NCBI GenBank assembly: GCA_025267735.1
Contig: CM046297.1
Coordinates: 15,402,011-15,466,010, forward strand
DNA length: 64,000 nt
Direction of reading: 5' to 3'
DNA from: Mactra quadrangularis
Taxonomy: Eukaryota > Mollusca > Bivalvia > Venerida > Mactridae
The translations under genes were made by a program, and so were the position numbers. Each line of letters begins with the position of its first letter. Position 1 is the stretch's first letter. Shown piece after piece: positions 12,006-24,236 of the stretch. The notes beneath the pieces were generated by a model that did not search any database, was not told the origin of the DNA, and saw only the letters and a list, made by a program, of their open reading frames with translations.

Positions 12006-13539
12006 TAACACTATGATAATTACTAAAATAATACTATTAACTTTGAAAAAAAAACATGATCTAAAGCTAAGTGTAGTCCAATTCCTATAAAATTCAGTTA
12101 GGCTTTGATATTTATAGTTATATATAAGGATTGTTCATTTAATATATCTACAGGGTTCAACATATCCCAAAAGAATTCCTAGTCAATTAATCAGAGATTC
12201 CTCCTCAGCGCTGGGAAGCCCCCGGACCCTTAAAATGCATACAGATTAGGGGTCAAAATTGAGATAAACTTGAATTCATGGAAACTCATAGTCAGGAAAG
12301 TACAAGGCAATTTTTTATCACTGGGATTCCAAGCAAGTTTTTCTGAATCCCAGGAAACTGTGTCAGACCCTGCTCTAAAGATACAATGAAGTAACTGATA
12401 TCATATATTTTAAAGTTATCCATATCCATTATATTATTCACTAAATGCACAATAATAACTTTCATATTATTCACTAAGTTTAGCCTATATTTGAAATGTT
12501 ATTAAATTTGATTCGAAAACAGTTATATAGTAACAATTTTCAACACTTTGATATACCTATGTCTTATACAAAAACAACACAATTTTCTTATTTACATTCA
12601 TTTCAATTATTTATATTTCAACATTCTGACAGTCACTTTTTCAATTAAATAATTTCTGTCATTCTATATAATCCAATATTTCCGAGTTTACCCAAGTCAC
12701 CACTATAAGTAAAATAATCACTTATTCCATATTTTTCATACATATATTTTATGAGTCACTTATTTATTCCCTCATTTCTAAATCCTATTCACTTATAATT
12801 TTCTCAAATTTCACGATATAACAATACAATGACCAAGAAATGACCGTATGACCATATAAGGACCTATTGTTACATATAGGTCAAAGTCTAACGATGTGTC
12901 CGACATTTTTATAAACAGAACACATATTTTGTTATTTTGTAATTTAACTCTGGGTTTTTCTCACTAAATATGTCAGAGATGTTGTTAAATCTTGACACAC
13001 TGTGTGAGATCAACACATGCTTGGTTGAGAAAAGTATTTTATATGTATCATATATTAGTAATACTGTCTTGTAGCTATCTAACTGGGAAAGAAAAATAAA
13101 AAGACTTGACTAATATTTTATATCTCTAGTAATATAAAAACTTATAATACTTTAGGCAATAGGGTGAGAGCAGAACGGTCCTAAATCATTTTCATTACCA
13201 TAAAATTTATTAAACTATAAATCGTATAATACTTGTATAATATTAAGAGTAGGAGCAAAATGGTTCTAAGTGATTTTTGTTGCATATTACACTAATAAAA
13301 ATCTTAATACCTTAACATAATAATAAAGATACCATAATTTATATACATATATAATTATGATTTTAAAGGTTTTTAATAAGAAAAATAAGTTAAAGTGCAA
13401 TTCAAAGTCTGCTTCCATATACACGTTTAACTAACTTCACAATTTCATACGATAACCACTGAGCATTCAAATCACCTTTAAGCTATTTTCAACTAGGTGG
13501 AATGAAACAACTACAGATAAATTTCTTGCTCAAAGAAAT

Positions 13540-13612
13540 AAGCAGTGACTCAAATAGGGTTCACACCCATGACCTCTTGATCCTTAAGGATGCATCCTAC
13601 CACTGCATGGAC
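13540..13612 (-). repeat. tRNA-like SINE head fragment
   Basis: The minus strand has CAGTGGTAGGATGCATCC (A-box-like) and GGTCATGGGTGTGAACCC (B-box-like) at tRNA spacing. There is no acceptor stem, so it is not taken as a functional tRNA gene. Confidence 0.55.
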
Positions 13613-14914
13613 TTATATTGCTTCTACAATAGTTATATTATAAAAAACAATTTCAAAATCATTATTACAGAAGTTTTAGATTCCCAACCTCTGAAATAAA
13701 ATCTATACCTTTTTCCAAAAAAGATGGAGTCAAGATGGGACTTGAACTCCTTAAGACTCTTGTCATTTTGTGCATAATGTGCAATCAGACTGTTGTTAAC
13801 TAAGTGACAAAAGTTTGTGTCTCCAGTAAAACATTCCAGAATGAAGATAAGGTAGTATTGCATTCACTTTTGTCAAGTACATACTGGGCTAGACTCTCAA
13901 ATGAAAGTATAAGTAATAAATTGTAATACATTATTGTGTCGCCTTTTAATCTTTCATATATAAAATCTATTAAACAAATAATAATATTTTTTCTTATGAT
14001 AAAGTGAGGTACCAAAGCCTACAGTCATCTAGCAAATTTTTAAACCTAAGCTAAAATTAAAGACACAAAAAGCTTCTCCACACAGGATTCATTTATGAAG
14101 AAACATTGTGTATTAATTGTGTTAAATATTACCCTGAAAGACCTTCATCTGAAATAAGAGCTAATTTTGATTTAATTTACAGGAAACATAATTACATACT
14201 GGTATCTTTTTATATTCTAAAATCTTAAAGTTTGTAAAATTAAATACAGACAACTGTATCAATGTTATGACAAAATAATTGATAGTTGATTACAGAATGG
14301 ACCAATGATGGCATGCCTGATCAACAGGAGATTATGTTACCAACAGGTAACAGTGGTGCAGGTACAAAACAGAATTTAGATGATTTGCTTCTTGTCAAAT
14401 TTTTTTTGTATATTTTGCCTCTAAGTTCCCATATGAGGCTAAGTATGGTGGTCACACATAGCTTATATGCATTTATAAGACGCTTAGTTTAAACCATTAA
14501 GAAATCCTGACTAATTTTACTTACATTGCTATTCTTATACATTTTAATAGCCATGAAAATCAAGTAGCATAAAGTCAAGTTTGAGAATTAATTACCATTC
14601 TGTAGCCTAGAGCATTGTATTTTGTCAGAGTGTTATGTAATAACATAATAGTAACAATTAATAGAGTATGACAGTAATGTTAGAAGATGATACATTTACA
14701 CAGTTAACCCTTTTACAAACAAGAAGGCTCAGGTTCAATTGTTCATGTTATCAAAGGGAGATAATTTTAACGAAATGCATAATATGGAGTTATGGTTCTT
14801 GGGCAGTAACTTTAAGTCAAGTTTCAAGCCAATAGATGAAAACACAGAAAATAGATGAGCACAGTATTGTATAGGTCAAGTTAATAGTCAAGTTAATAAG
14901 GTCATGGACAATCC

Positions 14915-15065
14915 AACTCACTGACAGAAGAAGTATGCACAAAGTAACTGGTTAACAGCTAAATCAAGAGATTTATGCTTTTTCAGGAATGGTGAATAGG
15001 TTGACTGACAGCCGTGATATAACTTATACAATGTGTTGCTACTGCATTAAACCGAACCAAACAGA
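14915..15065 (+). mobile_element. SINE fragment, opposite orientation, head missing
   Basis: Only the 3' body is present on the plus strand: AACTGGTTAACAGCTAAATC, GGTTGACTGACAGCCGTGAT and ACAATGTGTTGCTACTGC. The tRNA-like 5' part is absent, consistent with 5' truncation on insertion. Confidence 0.8.
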
Positions 15066-15427
15066 AAAAATTGTCAAAGTTTTTGTTTTACAGTAGTTCA
15101 TGTAACACAGGTATAACTGTCTAGTAATAAAAGAAACCTAAAATCTTAATGGGTGTGGTCCCATCACATAACATCTGTCAATGTAAACCTTCCTTATTTC
15201 TTGGTCTGGCACTTTTTTAAGCTTGAACACTTGTCAGGACTTCAACTTTATATAAAAGAAGGTACCAGGTCAAGACAAGGGCATATTACATTTTAATTAG
15301 GTCTCTTTTCAGGGTTAAATGATTGTCATACTATTCTTTTCTGAATATAAATACATGGAAAATTCCTTTATCATGCATTTTAAGGTGGGGTTACCCTAAT
15401 CATTATTGTGTGTTGCTGTTGATGTTT

Positions 15428-15722
15428 TTGTTGGACTTAAAGCCCTAATAACACATTGTATAGGTTATACACTGGCAGTCAGTTAACCCACTCACCATTC
15501 CTAGAAAGGCAGAATCTCTGGAATTTAGCTGTTAACCAGTTACTAAGCATATACTTTGTCAGTGACTGACAACTGCCCTACATGATTAAGAACCAGCTGT
15601 AGGAGGCAGAATAGCTGTAGAAACTTTTTCATGTCCATGAAAGTATGCCCTGCCAGGGAATCAAACCTTTGACATCATGATTAGCAGAATTGATTTCTAC
15701 CAACGGAGCTAGCCAAGTGGTA
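15428..15722 (-). mobile_element. SINE copy (degenerate)
   Basis: This is the same body and head as the copy at 11627-11944, with many substitutions: CAGTGACTGACAACTGCCCT, GGGAATCAAACC and GGAGCTAGCCAAG are still visible. It lies in the intron between host exons 6 and 7. Confidence 0.85.
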
Positions 15723-15789
15723 ACATGATAACCATGATTTTCTAAAACTGACATGACTTTGCAAACACAGAAAGTCTGTCAACGCTTCA

Positions 15790-15996
15790 CAACATTGGAC
15801 TAAGTCATTTCAACACTGGACTAAGTCATTTCAACATTGGACTACGTCATTTCAACATTGAACTACGTCATTTCAACATTGGACTAAGTCATTTCAACAT
15901 TGGACAAAGTCATTTCAACATTGGACAAAGTCATTTCAACATTGGACTAAGTCATTTCAACATTGGACTAAGTCATTTCAACATTGGACTAAGTCA
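15790..15996. repeat. 21-bp tandem repeat
   Basis: About ten copies of a 21-bp unit with core TTCAACATTGGACTAAGTCA lie within the intron between host exons 6 and 7. Variants (GGACAAAGT, GAACTACGT) occur in adjacent pairs, suggesting local expansion. Confidence 0.92.
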
Positions 15997-16494
15997 AATC
16001 AAGCTCATCAGTGGCATTCTACCTTAATTACTATCTCCATTTACAAAGATGAGCTTGCTCACTGTATCAAAATGTTAAGATGTTGAAATTAAACTATACA
16101 ATACAATACAATCCTTGCTGGTTAAGTTATCTATGGGGTGTCATATTTTATTTGTGAATAGAATTAAATTACTACATTCAATTTAGAAATAAAATAACTT
16201 TTACATATAAAATAACACTCTGGGGGTTGACATAAATATGACAAACATTCTGACTTTAGTTTAGGAAGTTTAGTGAAAAATAAGACAGTATTACTCTTTT
16301 GTATATCAGATGATCATTTTACATAAACTCAGTTAAGTTTGTTATAATGTGCAAAATATCATGTCACATATGTAGTGTTTGTTAATGAAGAATGTGCTTT
16401 AATTTGCTGTGATTAGACAGGTACTATTAATGGGAGGAAAACTTGATTAATTTGAATTATTTCTAATTTTAATGGAAGGGTAAAACTAGTCAGA

Positions 16495-16565
16495 TGACGC
16501 TCGAACCAGCCCTCTCTTCAGATTCAAAGTTATGAGAGTATAGCCAACTGCCCAACAGCACAGAT
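16495..16565 (-). repeat. tRNA-like SINE head fragment
   Basis: The minus strand has GGGCAGTTGGCTATACTCTC and AGGGCTGGTTCGAGCG, an A-box/B-box pair at tRNA spacing. It sits next to the 16667-16893 element. Confidence 0.5.
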
Positions 16566-16666
16566 TTCGCTATAAGACAGAAGCTGTTGTAAAATGTCTA
16601 AAAATTGAGCAGTTTATTCCAAATATAAAGTCAACAAGTAAATCTGTGAGCTAATGCTCACTAGTG

Positions 16667-16893
16667 ATACCCCCGCAAAAATCTAAAAATATGCGACAAA
16701 CAGGAAGTAGATGAGCAAGGAGAATGGAATCGCTTTACACCACATGGGACTATAGGATGAAGCAATATGCAAAGTATTAGGCTGCTGCATGTTATAGTTG
16801 CAGAGAAAACTGCGACGGAAATTTTGTAACGGACGGACGGACACACGGACAAGGGTAAAACAGTATACCCCCCTCTTCTTCGAAGCGGGGTAT
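16667..16893. mobile_element. ATACCCC/GGGGTAT element
   Basis: The ends ATACCCCCGC and GCGGGGTAT are inverted repeats. Inside lie GGACGGACGGACACACGGAC and GGGTAAAACAGTATACCCCC. From general memory, near-identical CTTCGAAGCGGGGTATAA tracts are common in bivalve sequences. Its short open frames are not taken as genes. Confidence 0.75.
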
Positions 16894-17084
16894 AATAAAT
16901 TTGCAATAAAGTTTCTCAAAATGGTAGGAGTGTTTTGAATGTGTATCACAGAGCTGGCTATCCAATGATTATAAGTCCACATGGTCATGCTTACTTCTTA
17001 AATTCTCTCATTCTGCCGTTAGCCATTGTTTTTTGCTGTTCTGAAAACATCATTATTGTTTATGAACAAAAATATAAAACCTAC

Positions 17085-17306
17085 CCATCAGCCACTTGTA
17101 TTTCTAGTAGAGTTACAGGCTGTGTTCTGGTTCTGGCATCATCACCACGACGACGCTGTAAGAATTTCTGACGTTTCTCAGAGACACTAGACTGCTGGTG
17201 CCCTTCTAGACTTGTTAAACGTTCAATAAGCTGGGTACCAGATAGACTGGGTTCTTTGCTGACTTCATCAAAACTAAACTGACTTTTAGGTGTAATATTA
17301 CCAGAC
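17085..17306 (-). CDS. Host gene exon 6 (first T-x-P-V-T motif)
   Basis: The exon is 222 bp, with acceptor TTATTTCTCAG and donor GTAGGT. It begins with one base completing Arg and ends with GG, completed by T of the next exon to Gly. The peptide starts S-G-N-I-T-P-K-S-Q-F-S-F-D-E-V-S-K-E and contains the helix-like S-V-S-E-K-R-Q-K-F-L-Q-R-R-R, followed by A-R-T-R-T-Q-P-V-T-L-L-E-I. The latter is the first of three copies of an R-x-x-T-x-P-V/I-T-x-x-E motif, the other two being in exon 7. Repetition of a helix plus this motif suggests a short module duplicated along the protein. Confidence 0.82.
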
Positions 17307-17389
17307 CTGAGAAATAAAATGATAAAAATGTAATATGCAAGTCTTAAAGTTTCATAAATAACATTATCATGGGTGGAAGTTGAAAGTTT

Positions 17390-17525
17390 TGAAAATACTG
17401 AAAATCTACTTTCAAAATACTGAAATATACAGATTTTCGTATAAATTACGGAGAGTAACTGATTCTCAAAATACCGTAATTAGTATTAATACTGAAAATT
17501 TTTACTCATGCATTTTATAAACCCC
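17390..17525. repeat. Interspersed repeat, shared with 9565-9687
   Basis: GGAGAGTAACTGATTCTCAA, AATACCGTAATTAGTATTAA and CTCATGCATTTTATAA match the copy at 9565-9687. It lies about 85 bp inside the intron upstream of host exon 6. Confidence 0.7.
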
Positions 17526-18391
17526 TAGATTGTCATCCATTCATTTCTTTATATTTCATTCATCAATTATGAACTAAACAAGAACTTTCATAGATAAAGG
17601 AAACATTTTGTTGTACAGCTACAGAGTCTTATAGCTCAAACATTCTACAAAACTATTGTACCAAAGAAACAAATGTACAAGACCACCATTGGCCCATAAG
17701 TACGAATCACACTACTTTCTCACATGGAGTGCTAGTGTTGGTAGAGTGGCCGGAACCTGAGACCATAAGTGACAGTTTACAGTAATTTTTATTTACTGAC
17801 AAAAGACAATTTACCACAAAAAACACTTTTTTTAATGAATAGAAAACATTTTTAAAGAAATCTTAAACAAAATTCAAGAAAATGAAAATTTAACCTTTCA
17901 CTGCACATTAAAGTTGTAATTTTAAATCCTTTTTGCAATTATATATAAAACAATTCATCACATTGTAATTTGCAGAAGCAGGCCATTTTTAAGTAGTATC
18001 ATTCTTCACTTAATTACCTCCCTTTTTAATATCAAACCAAAATTGGGTAAAAATTTAATTATTGAGGTTAAAAAATTAAACAAACAAAAAATAGACATAA
18101 AAACAAGGGTTGAAAATGTCTACAAAATAATTTATATACAATAAACTCATACTCAATATTTATTTAGTAGTTCAATATGATATTAAAGGCTATACATCAA
18201 AAATAGATAACAGCATTTAACATCAGAGGTCAAAGTAATAAAACTGTCAAAATTTTCATTTTTGATCTATAAATAAAATCATATCAGATCTCTCCAACAC
18301 CTTTATTAATTGGAATTTGGCATGGATATTTCAGGACTAACCCTAACAAATGCTCAATTCGGCAGGGCATTTATACATAGTCAGAATCAAA

Positions 18392-18533
18392 TATTGTTAA
18401 ATTTTATTCAACTGTCAGTGACACATACATAAACCCTGCTGAATTAAATGAATCATGAGTACATAAGTACTGTAAAAAGTATTTAAATCAATGGGGTTAT
18501 TTTTTTTGCCACAGACAGTTGAATAGAATTTAA
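18392..18533. mobile_element. Palindromic MITE family copy d
   Basis: Both arms are present: TGTTAAATTTTATTCAACTG at the left and CAGTTGAATAGAATTTAACA at the right are complementary over about 20 bp. This gives the clearest view of the terminal inverted repeat. Confidence 0.88.
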
Positions 18534-18824
18534 CAATATTTGATTCTGACCATGTTGATGTAACAATACAATTATGTGACTTTTGGTGCAAGAGTATTAA
18601 TGATATCACTTTCTATTAAAAGTCAAAACAACCTTGACATTTGACCCCAATCAAAAAGGGATCATTCTTACCTAAAAAGGAGAAGAGCTAAAAACAAATT
18701 CCAAAAAATTTTAAGAATCAGTGCACTAGAAAAGTTATATTGGACCCTAAATTAGTTGAATATGACTGAGTTGAGATTGATTTTCAAACAATTACCATTC
18801 TCTATAAATGACTGTCAACAATGT

Positions 18825-18984
18825 CACAATGGGCTACATGACTTGGAAAAAGTTGTAAAAGGGAGATTGGCCTTAGACATTATCTCATGACCAAACTCAA
18901 TGAAAGTATGCCCTGCCTAGGAATCAAATCCACAGCCCCTCAATCAATAGACTTGTGTGCTACCAAGTAAGCAACCTGGGGGGC
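18825..18984 (-). mobile_element. SINE fragment, tRNA-like head
   Basis: The fragment keeps TATGCCCTGCCTAGGAATCA and ACTTGTGTGCTACCAAGTAA, the B-box and A-box regions of the family, plus a piece of body (CTACATGACTTGG). It ends just 20 bp from the host exon boundary at 19004. Confidence 0.75.
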
Positions 18985-19003
18985 CTAAAGAAGCCATATT
19001 TAC

Positions 19004-19153
19004 CTATGAAGATTAGATCTAGGTGTAGTAAAACCACTGTAAGCTTTAGGTGTTATAGGACATGATTTGACTTCTTCTATCTTTGTATGCATCTGAAATA
19101 TTCTCTCAGCCACTGACACTTCTCTCTCTTCATCTTTACTAGAAGCTTCTTCT
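19004..19153 (-). CDS. Host gene exon 5
   Basis: The exon is 150 bp, with acceptor TATATTACAG and donor GTAAAT. It takes one base to complete an Arg codon and leaves two. The peptide begins E-E-A-S-S-K-D-E-E-R-E-V-S-V-A-E-R-I-F-Q and contains M-H-T-K-I-E-E-V-K-S, a likely short coiled helix, followed by C-P-I-T-P-K-A-Y-S-G-F-T-T-P-R-S. It lies 10.3 kb from the exon on its 5' side, the largest intron seen. 'S-V-A-E-R-I-F-x-M' is the kind of helix-start motif found repeatedly in the supervillin disordered region (inference from general memory of the family, not checked by alignment). Confidence 0.8.
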
Positions 19154-20191
19154 CTGTAATATACAAAAGGGAGATAACTCAATTAATCTGTTATTTACAA
19201 GGAAGGTAACTTCATAAATCAGTCAAAACACAAGGGAGGTAATTTTGTAATTCAGTGGAAATACAACAAGGGAAGTAACTAAGTAAATCAGTAATGGGCA
19301 ATAATTCAAAAAGTCAATAAGATATCCAGTAGCAATAATTCAATATATCAGTGAAAATGCGTTCAGGGGAGATAAATAAAATCAGTGACAGAACATTCAG
19401 GGGAGATAATTTATCTAATCAATGACAAATCATCAAAAAGGACACAACTGAGCTTTTTTATGATGACTATGTGCTGACTTTCTACACATGTACGTTTCTT
19501 GATTCTGCAATGGCATGGTTGATTTAACATCCAAGTTTTGACAAGAGTATGTTTAAACTGGCACAATACTGCATAGTCAGGTATATACCATTGAGTTGAT
19601 CACAAGTGAACACAAGCCAAGTAATTTAGAAGATTGTGATTACTATATTGTTTCTGCCAACAAGTGCAATAAAGTTACAGTGCAATTACAATCAACTCTT
19701 TCTACCTGAAACCCATCATGTTCTATGAATCACATAAAATTTCAGTTCTTTTCTCAATGATGTGCAGAGTCCAACTCCAAGAGCATTGAATGTGAAGGGC
19801 AAGGCCTAACTCAAAGAGTTTAATCAGAGAAAAGCAAGGGGTAAGCATCAAAAAAGAAAAACTGAGCCCCATTCTTGAAAGTCAAACACTAAATTTTATC
19901 CAAAGGGAGACAACTCATATTATTCAAAATGAAATACATCAGACAAGAGTTACATTTCTTGATACAAATTAAATTATATAATAAATACTATAAGTTGGGG
20001 AAAATTGATCCTAATTAGTGTTAAAACAATAAATAATATCTTACAATGTATAGATGTTACAGTAAACAGTCTTAATTAGTGATCTAACAGTGTGATGTAT
20101 CAAGGTATAACAGCAGGGGAATAACCAGGAGAGTAAGAGAAGTTCAATGTTAACAATGAATTGACTAGAAATTTAGTTGTCTATAAACATG

Positions 20192-20402
20192 ATCAGAGCT
20201 TTTTTGAAAATGTGGGGAAGGGGCCTGGGGCCTTACTTTGTATAGAACAATGGGGGAAATTTTATTGCAATTTCAATGATATGGGAATGAAAAATCACAG
20301 GTAACCTCAAAATTTGGGAAAACTGCATGATATCAAAGAAATTTCAGAAGGGAAAGGCACCTGTAAACAGCCCCTGTTATATAAGGGAAAAAAGCCCTGA
20401 TG
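20192..20402. mobile_element. ATCAGGGCTT foldback family copy B
   Basis: The ends ATCAGAGCTTTTTT and AAAAAAGCCCTGAT are inverted repeats (13 of 14). Internal landmarks are GGGGCCTGGGGCCTTACTTT and AAACTGCATGATATCAAAG. Confidence 0.82.
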
Positions 20403-21229
20403 ATATAGCAAGGAATACCTAAAACAGCAGGGGAAGTGGAGTAGTATTTGAGAGGAGACAGGAAAGTACATTGGCTAACATTAATTTTGTATCATTTTTT
20501 CAACAGCACAATAAAAATAAGTAAAATCCCAGGCAAAATGTTACTACATGTATCTCAAGCAAGGTCAAATATCCCTCAATACAACCATCAGAATCCCTAA
20601 ATATTGCCCTGTTCTTACATGAATTTGAAAATTGTTCATCACAATTTGTGACAGAAAATATGTATCCAAATTTTTTTGTCCTTTACCAAAAGAAATCCCT
20701 TAGATTAATGAGGAATCTTTGAATAACTGATTAGGGATTGCATTTTGGTCACTGGTAAGAGTAAGTATTGAACCCTGGTATAAGATAAGATCAAATGTCG
20801 AACGGCTACGGCTGTTACAACAACTTGACTAATTTCACTAACACAATCTCACACCATACTTTATACTATACATGTAGACATATAGCATCATGTTATAACT
20901 ATGAGTTGGCTTTATGACAAAAACTCTCAATATATTTTATATACTGTACAGATTCCTAATTGTATCAACATCCTATCTATATGTTACATTGACTTTGTCT
21001 TGTCATGCAGACAGTATTAACAGTCTTACATACTAATTGATTTGATTGGGAACACAATTTGATGGGGTTTTCTGCCTGAAAATTTTGTAAGTACCAGTCA
21101 TGCTGATTCTCACATGAAAATTGCATTTGGCAAAGTGAAGTGATACATGTAACCATTGGACAGCAAGCTCCCTGTTGATTTGAATCTCATCCTAAACCTA
21201 CCATACAAACAAGTAGCTATCCTTGTCTA

Positions 21230-21366
21230 CAAAATTAAGATATGAAAGTGGTTGCCCGAACAAGTCATTTTAGAGGCAAGCACTATATCTTGTTTGTAGA
21301 AATTTGGTTGCCCCAAAAAATTTAGTTGCTGGAACGAAAAAACGGTCGTTCAGGGCAACTAGACAC
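21230..21366. repeat. Interspersed repeat, copy 1 of an inverted pair
   Basis: It contains ATATGAAAGTGGTTGCCCGA and GCAAGCACTATATCTTGTTT. The reverse complement of 59755-59936 has the matching GATATGAAAGTGGTTGTCC and GCAAGCACCATATCTCATTT. Confidence 0.75.
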
Positions 21367-22185
21367 CTACTAATTTCTAAGACTGTATCCTACTTACTCA
21401 GTGCTGGGATACCAGATACCAGGTCTATTGAAAATTGATAATTTCGCCAATTAGTATATAACATATTAAATCAGGCAAGTGCTTGAGAAAATTTGAGGTT
21501 TTAACTGCCATACCGAAAGTTTCTACATATACTTGTATGATTATAAACTAAAAACAGTCAAACACAATATGATTATGATAATATTTCTGGACCAAACCAA
21601 GTGAAATATAAAGCAACATAGAATAATAGAACCAGAGAAAACAACATCAACGATAGAACCAGAAAGCTGTAAGACAAAAAACAACAACATTCAATATACA
21701 TAAAACACTAGTACATTTGTATCAGATAATATAAAGAAAACTATATTATCTCTCAAGTGGTGTTTGCTGGTTTGTATGGTTCTGATGTCTTGATACCATC
21801 AAACTATGTGTATATAGATTGTATCAGGTGGTCAGATGTATATAGAGAGACGTTACCTATGCTCGGTCACTTTTATATCCAATTTGATTTGGGTAAACAG
21901 ATTTCTAATAAATAAGGCAAAGTTCCTACAGTAAAAGCATCTTTATGTTAGCTAACTTTTGTTTTGTCTGCAAAAAAAAGTCAAGCATTAAGATGATCAT
22001 GATTTTGGGTTTTCTGTGAGTGTTTGACAGACAGCACTAAAAATAGACACACTAGTCACAAGGTTTCCATTATTTTATTGAAATTTAGATTGGGTGACCA
22101 AGCATTGGTAGTGACCGAGCATAGGTAGTCGACTCTAGTAAGAATATCGGTTCACCATTGGTGCTTGAGTTCATAGTCAGAGCTT

Positions 22186-22385
22186 TTGTGTGGTTTGGTT
22201 TAAGACCATAGCAACTCATTGGATAACTCATATCATAGCCCCCAGTCAACATACTCACATCTTCTGGAAATTCTACAGTTACTGGGCACATTTTTCAAGC
22301 AGTAATTGCCAACTGTCCAACATGATTTTAAAATCAGTGGTAGGAGGGAGAATGGCCATAGATATTATTCCATGATCAAGATCGA
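22186..22385 (-). mobile_element. SINE copy, head missing
   Basis: The body is present (AGACCATAGCAACTCATTGG, AATCAGTGGTAGGAGGGAGA), stopping before the tRNA-like head. It lies in the intron between host exons 4 and 5. Confidence 0.8.
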
Positions 22386-23250
22386 CCGAAGAATGCCACT
22401 CTATTTGTGGAAGGTATGACCTGCCACAGCTTGTCATATATGAAGTTGAGCATTTTATCACAACACTGTGACCATAGCTTGGAGATATTTTCTGTCCAAG
22501 AGTCAATTATGACACTGATAGTTCCAAGTAGGTTAAAGAAGTATGCATGTAGATTTATCACCAACTAGGACCTAGGTTACATAATGTAAAATACATCAGA
22601 GAAACAGGTTGTCATGGAAATCAAAAGAAAACCTATCTCAACATATAATCAAAGCACTGCATCTTCAACCATATCACATTTATAACAACAACATCACTTT
22701 GAACAACATAATCCCAGAAAAAGAATCACTCAATGAACTATAATATCCCAAAACTTACCATCAGAAATATAAATTCCAAGCAATTTTCATGAAGTCAGGC
22801 AACAAAAATGATAAAATTCCAAATTCCCAAAAGTTATTTCTTATTGCGTATCAATAAATTACAGATCACAAAAAACAACAGTATTTCCAACAACAATTTT
22901 CTCAGCATAGAGTGAAAAACAACACAAAAAAGCAACAAAATAAATCCAAGTATATCATAAACATAAGAAAACCACACTTCCTCCCAATGTAATGTATGTG
23001 TTTCTCTCTCTCTTACAAAGACTTCACCAGGTAACCATGTTACTATAAATAGTAACGCAGTATATAAGAGTTTCTGAGATTGCCAAACTAGGATGGCATC
23101 TAGCCATAGTTCATCATAATAATACAGGAATACTATCATTTATATTTTATCATGTATATTCATTGATGGATGATCATTTCTCACTGATGGCTTTAGTTAA
23201 TACAAGGCTAGACACAAAGGTCTGATTGCCCCAGACGTCCTGTACTTGAG

Positions 23251-24236
23251 TTCGGACAACTTGTAACTGCTAATAAACATTTGGTTCGGACAACTTGTAA
23301 CTGCTAATAAACATTTGGTTTGGACAACTTGTAACTGCAAATAAACATTTGGTTCGGACAACTTGTAACTGCTAATAAACATTTGGTTCGGACAACTTGT
23401 AACTGCTAATAAACATTTGGTTCGGACAAATTGTTACGGCTAATAAACATTTGGTTTGGACAACTTGTAACTGCTAATAAACATTTGGTTTGGACAACTT
23501 GTAACTGCTAATAAACATTTGGTTCGGACAACTTGTAACTGCTAATAAACATTTGGCTTGGACAACTTGTAACTGCTAATAAACATTTGGTTAGGACAAC
23601 TTGTTACTCCTAATAAACATTTGGTTCGGACAACTTGTTACTCCTAATAAACATTTGGTTCGGACAACTTGTTACCGCTAGTAAACATTTGGTTCGGACA
23701 ACTTGTTACTGCTAATAAACATTTGGTTCAGAAAACTTGTTACTGCTAGTAAACATTTGGTTCGGACAACTTGTTACTGCTAGTAAACATTTGGTTAGGA
23801 CAACTTGTTACTGCTAGTAAACATTTGGTTAGGACAACTTGTTACTGCTAATAAACATTTGGTTCGGACAACTTGTTACTGCTAATAAACATTTGGTTCG
23901 GACAACTTGTTACTGCTAATAAACATTTGGTTCGGACAACTTGTTACTCCTAATAAACATTTGGTTCGGACAACTTGTTACTGCTAATAAACATTTGGTT
24001 CAGAAAACTTGTTACTGCTAGTAAACATTTGGTTCGGACAACTTGTTACTGCTAGTAAACATTTGGTTAGGACAACTTGTTACTGCTAATAAACATTTGG
24101 TTCGGACAACTTGTTACTGCTAATAAACATTTGGTTCGGACAACTTGTTACAGCTAGTAAACATTTGGTTCGGACAACTTGTTACTGCTAATAAACATTT
24201 GGTTCGGACAACTTGTTACTGCTAATAAACATTTGG
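23251..24236. repeat. 34-bp minisatellite, 29 units
   Basis: There are twenty-nine consecutive 34-bp units with core TTCGGACAACTTGTTACTGC and end TAATAAACATTTGG. The first ten units mostly read GTAACTGC and the remaining nineteen GTTACTGC or GTTACTCC, so the array is split into two sequence blocks. Units 14-17 (from 23693) and 22-25 (from 23965) share the rare TTCAGAAAAC and TTAGG variants in the same order, eight units (272 bp) apart. Confidence 0.96.

Larger units (their letters stand above)
9505..17084 (-). other. Intron between host exons 6 and 7
   Basis: The intron is about 7.6 kb, bounded by GTAGGT (17084) and TTTGCAG (9505). No exon is supported inside. It holds half a palindromic MITE (9688-9790), a full MITE split by a SINE (11455-12005), SINE fragments at 14915-15065 and 15428-15722, tRNA-like pieces at 13540-13610 and 16495-16565, the 21-bp tandem array and the 16667-16893 element. 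Confidence 0.7.

Noticed and set aside
16661..16988. Overlapping minus-strand frames of 81 and 101 codons
   Set aside because: They run through the ATACCCC/GGGGTAT interspersed element; similar frames arise wherever this repeat occurs.
23197..23382. 61-codon minus-strand frame
   Set aside because: Translation of the 34-bp tandem array.
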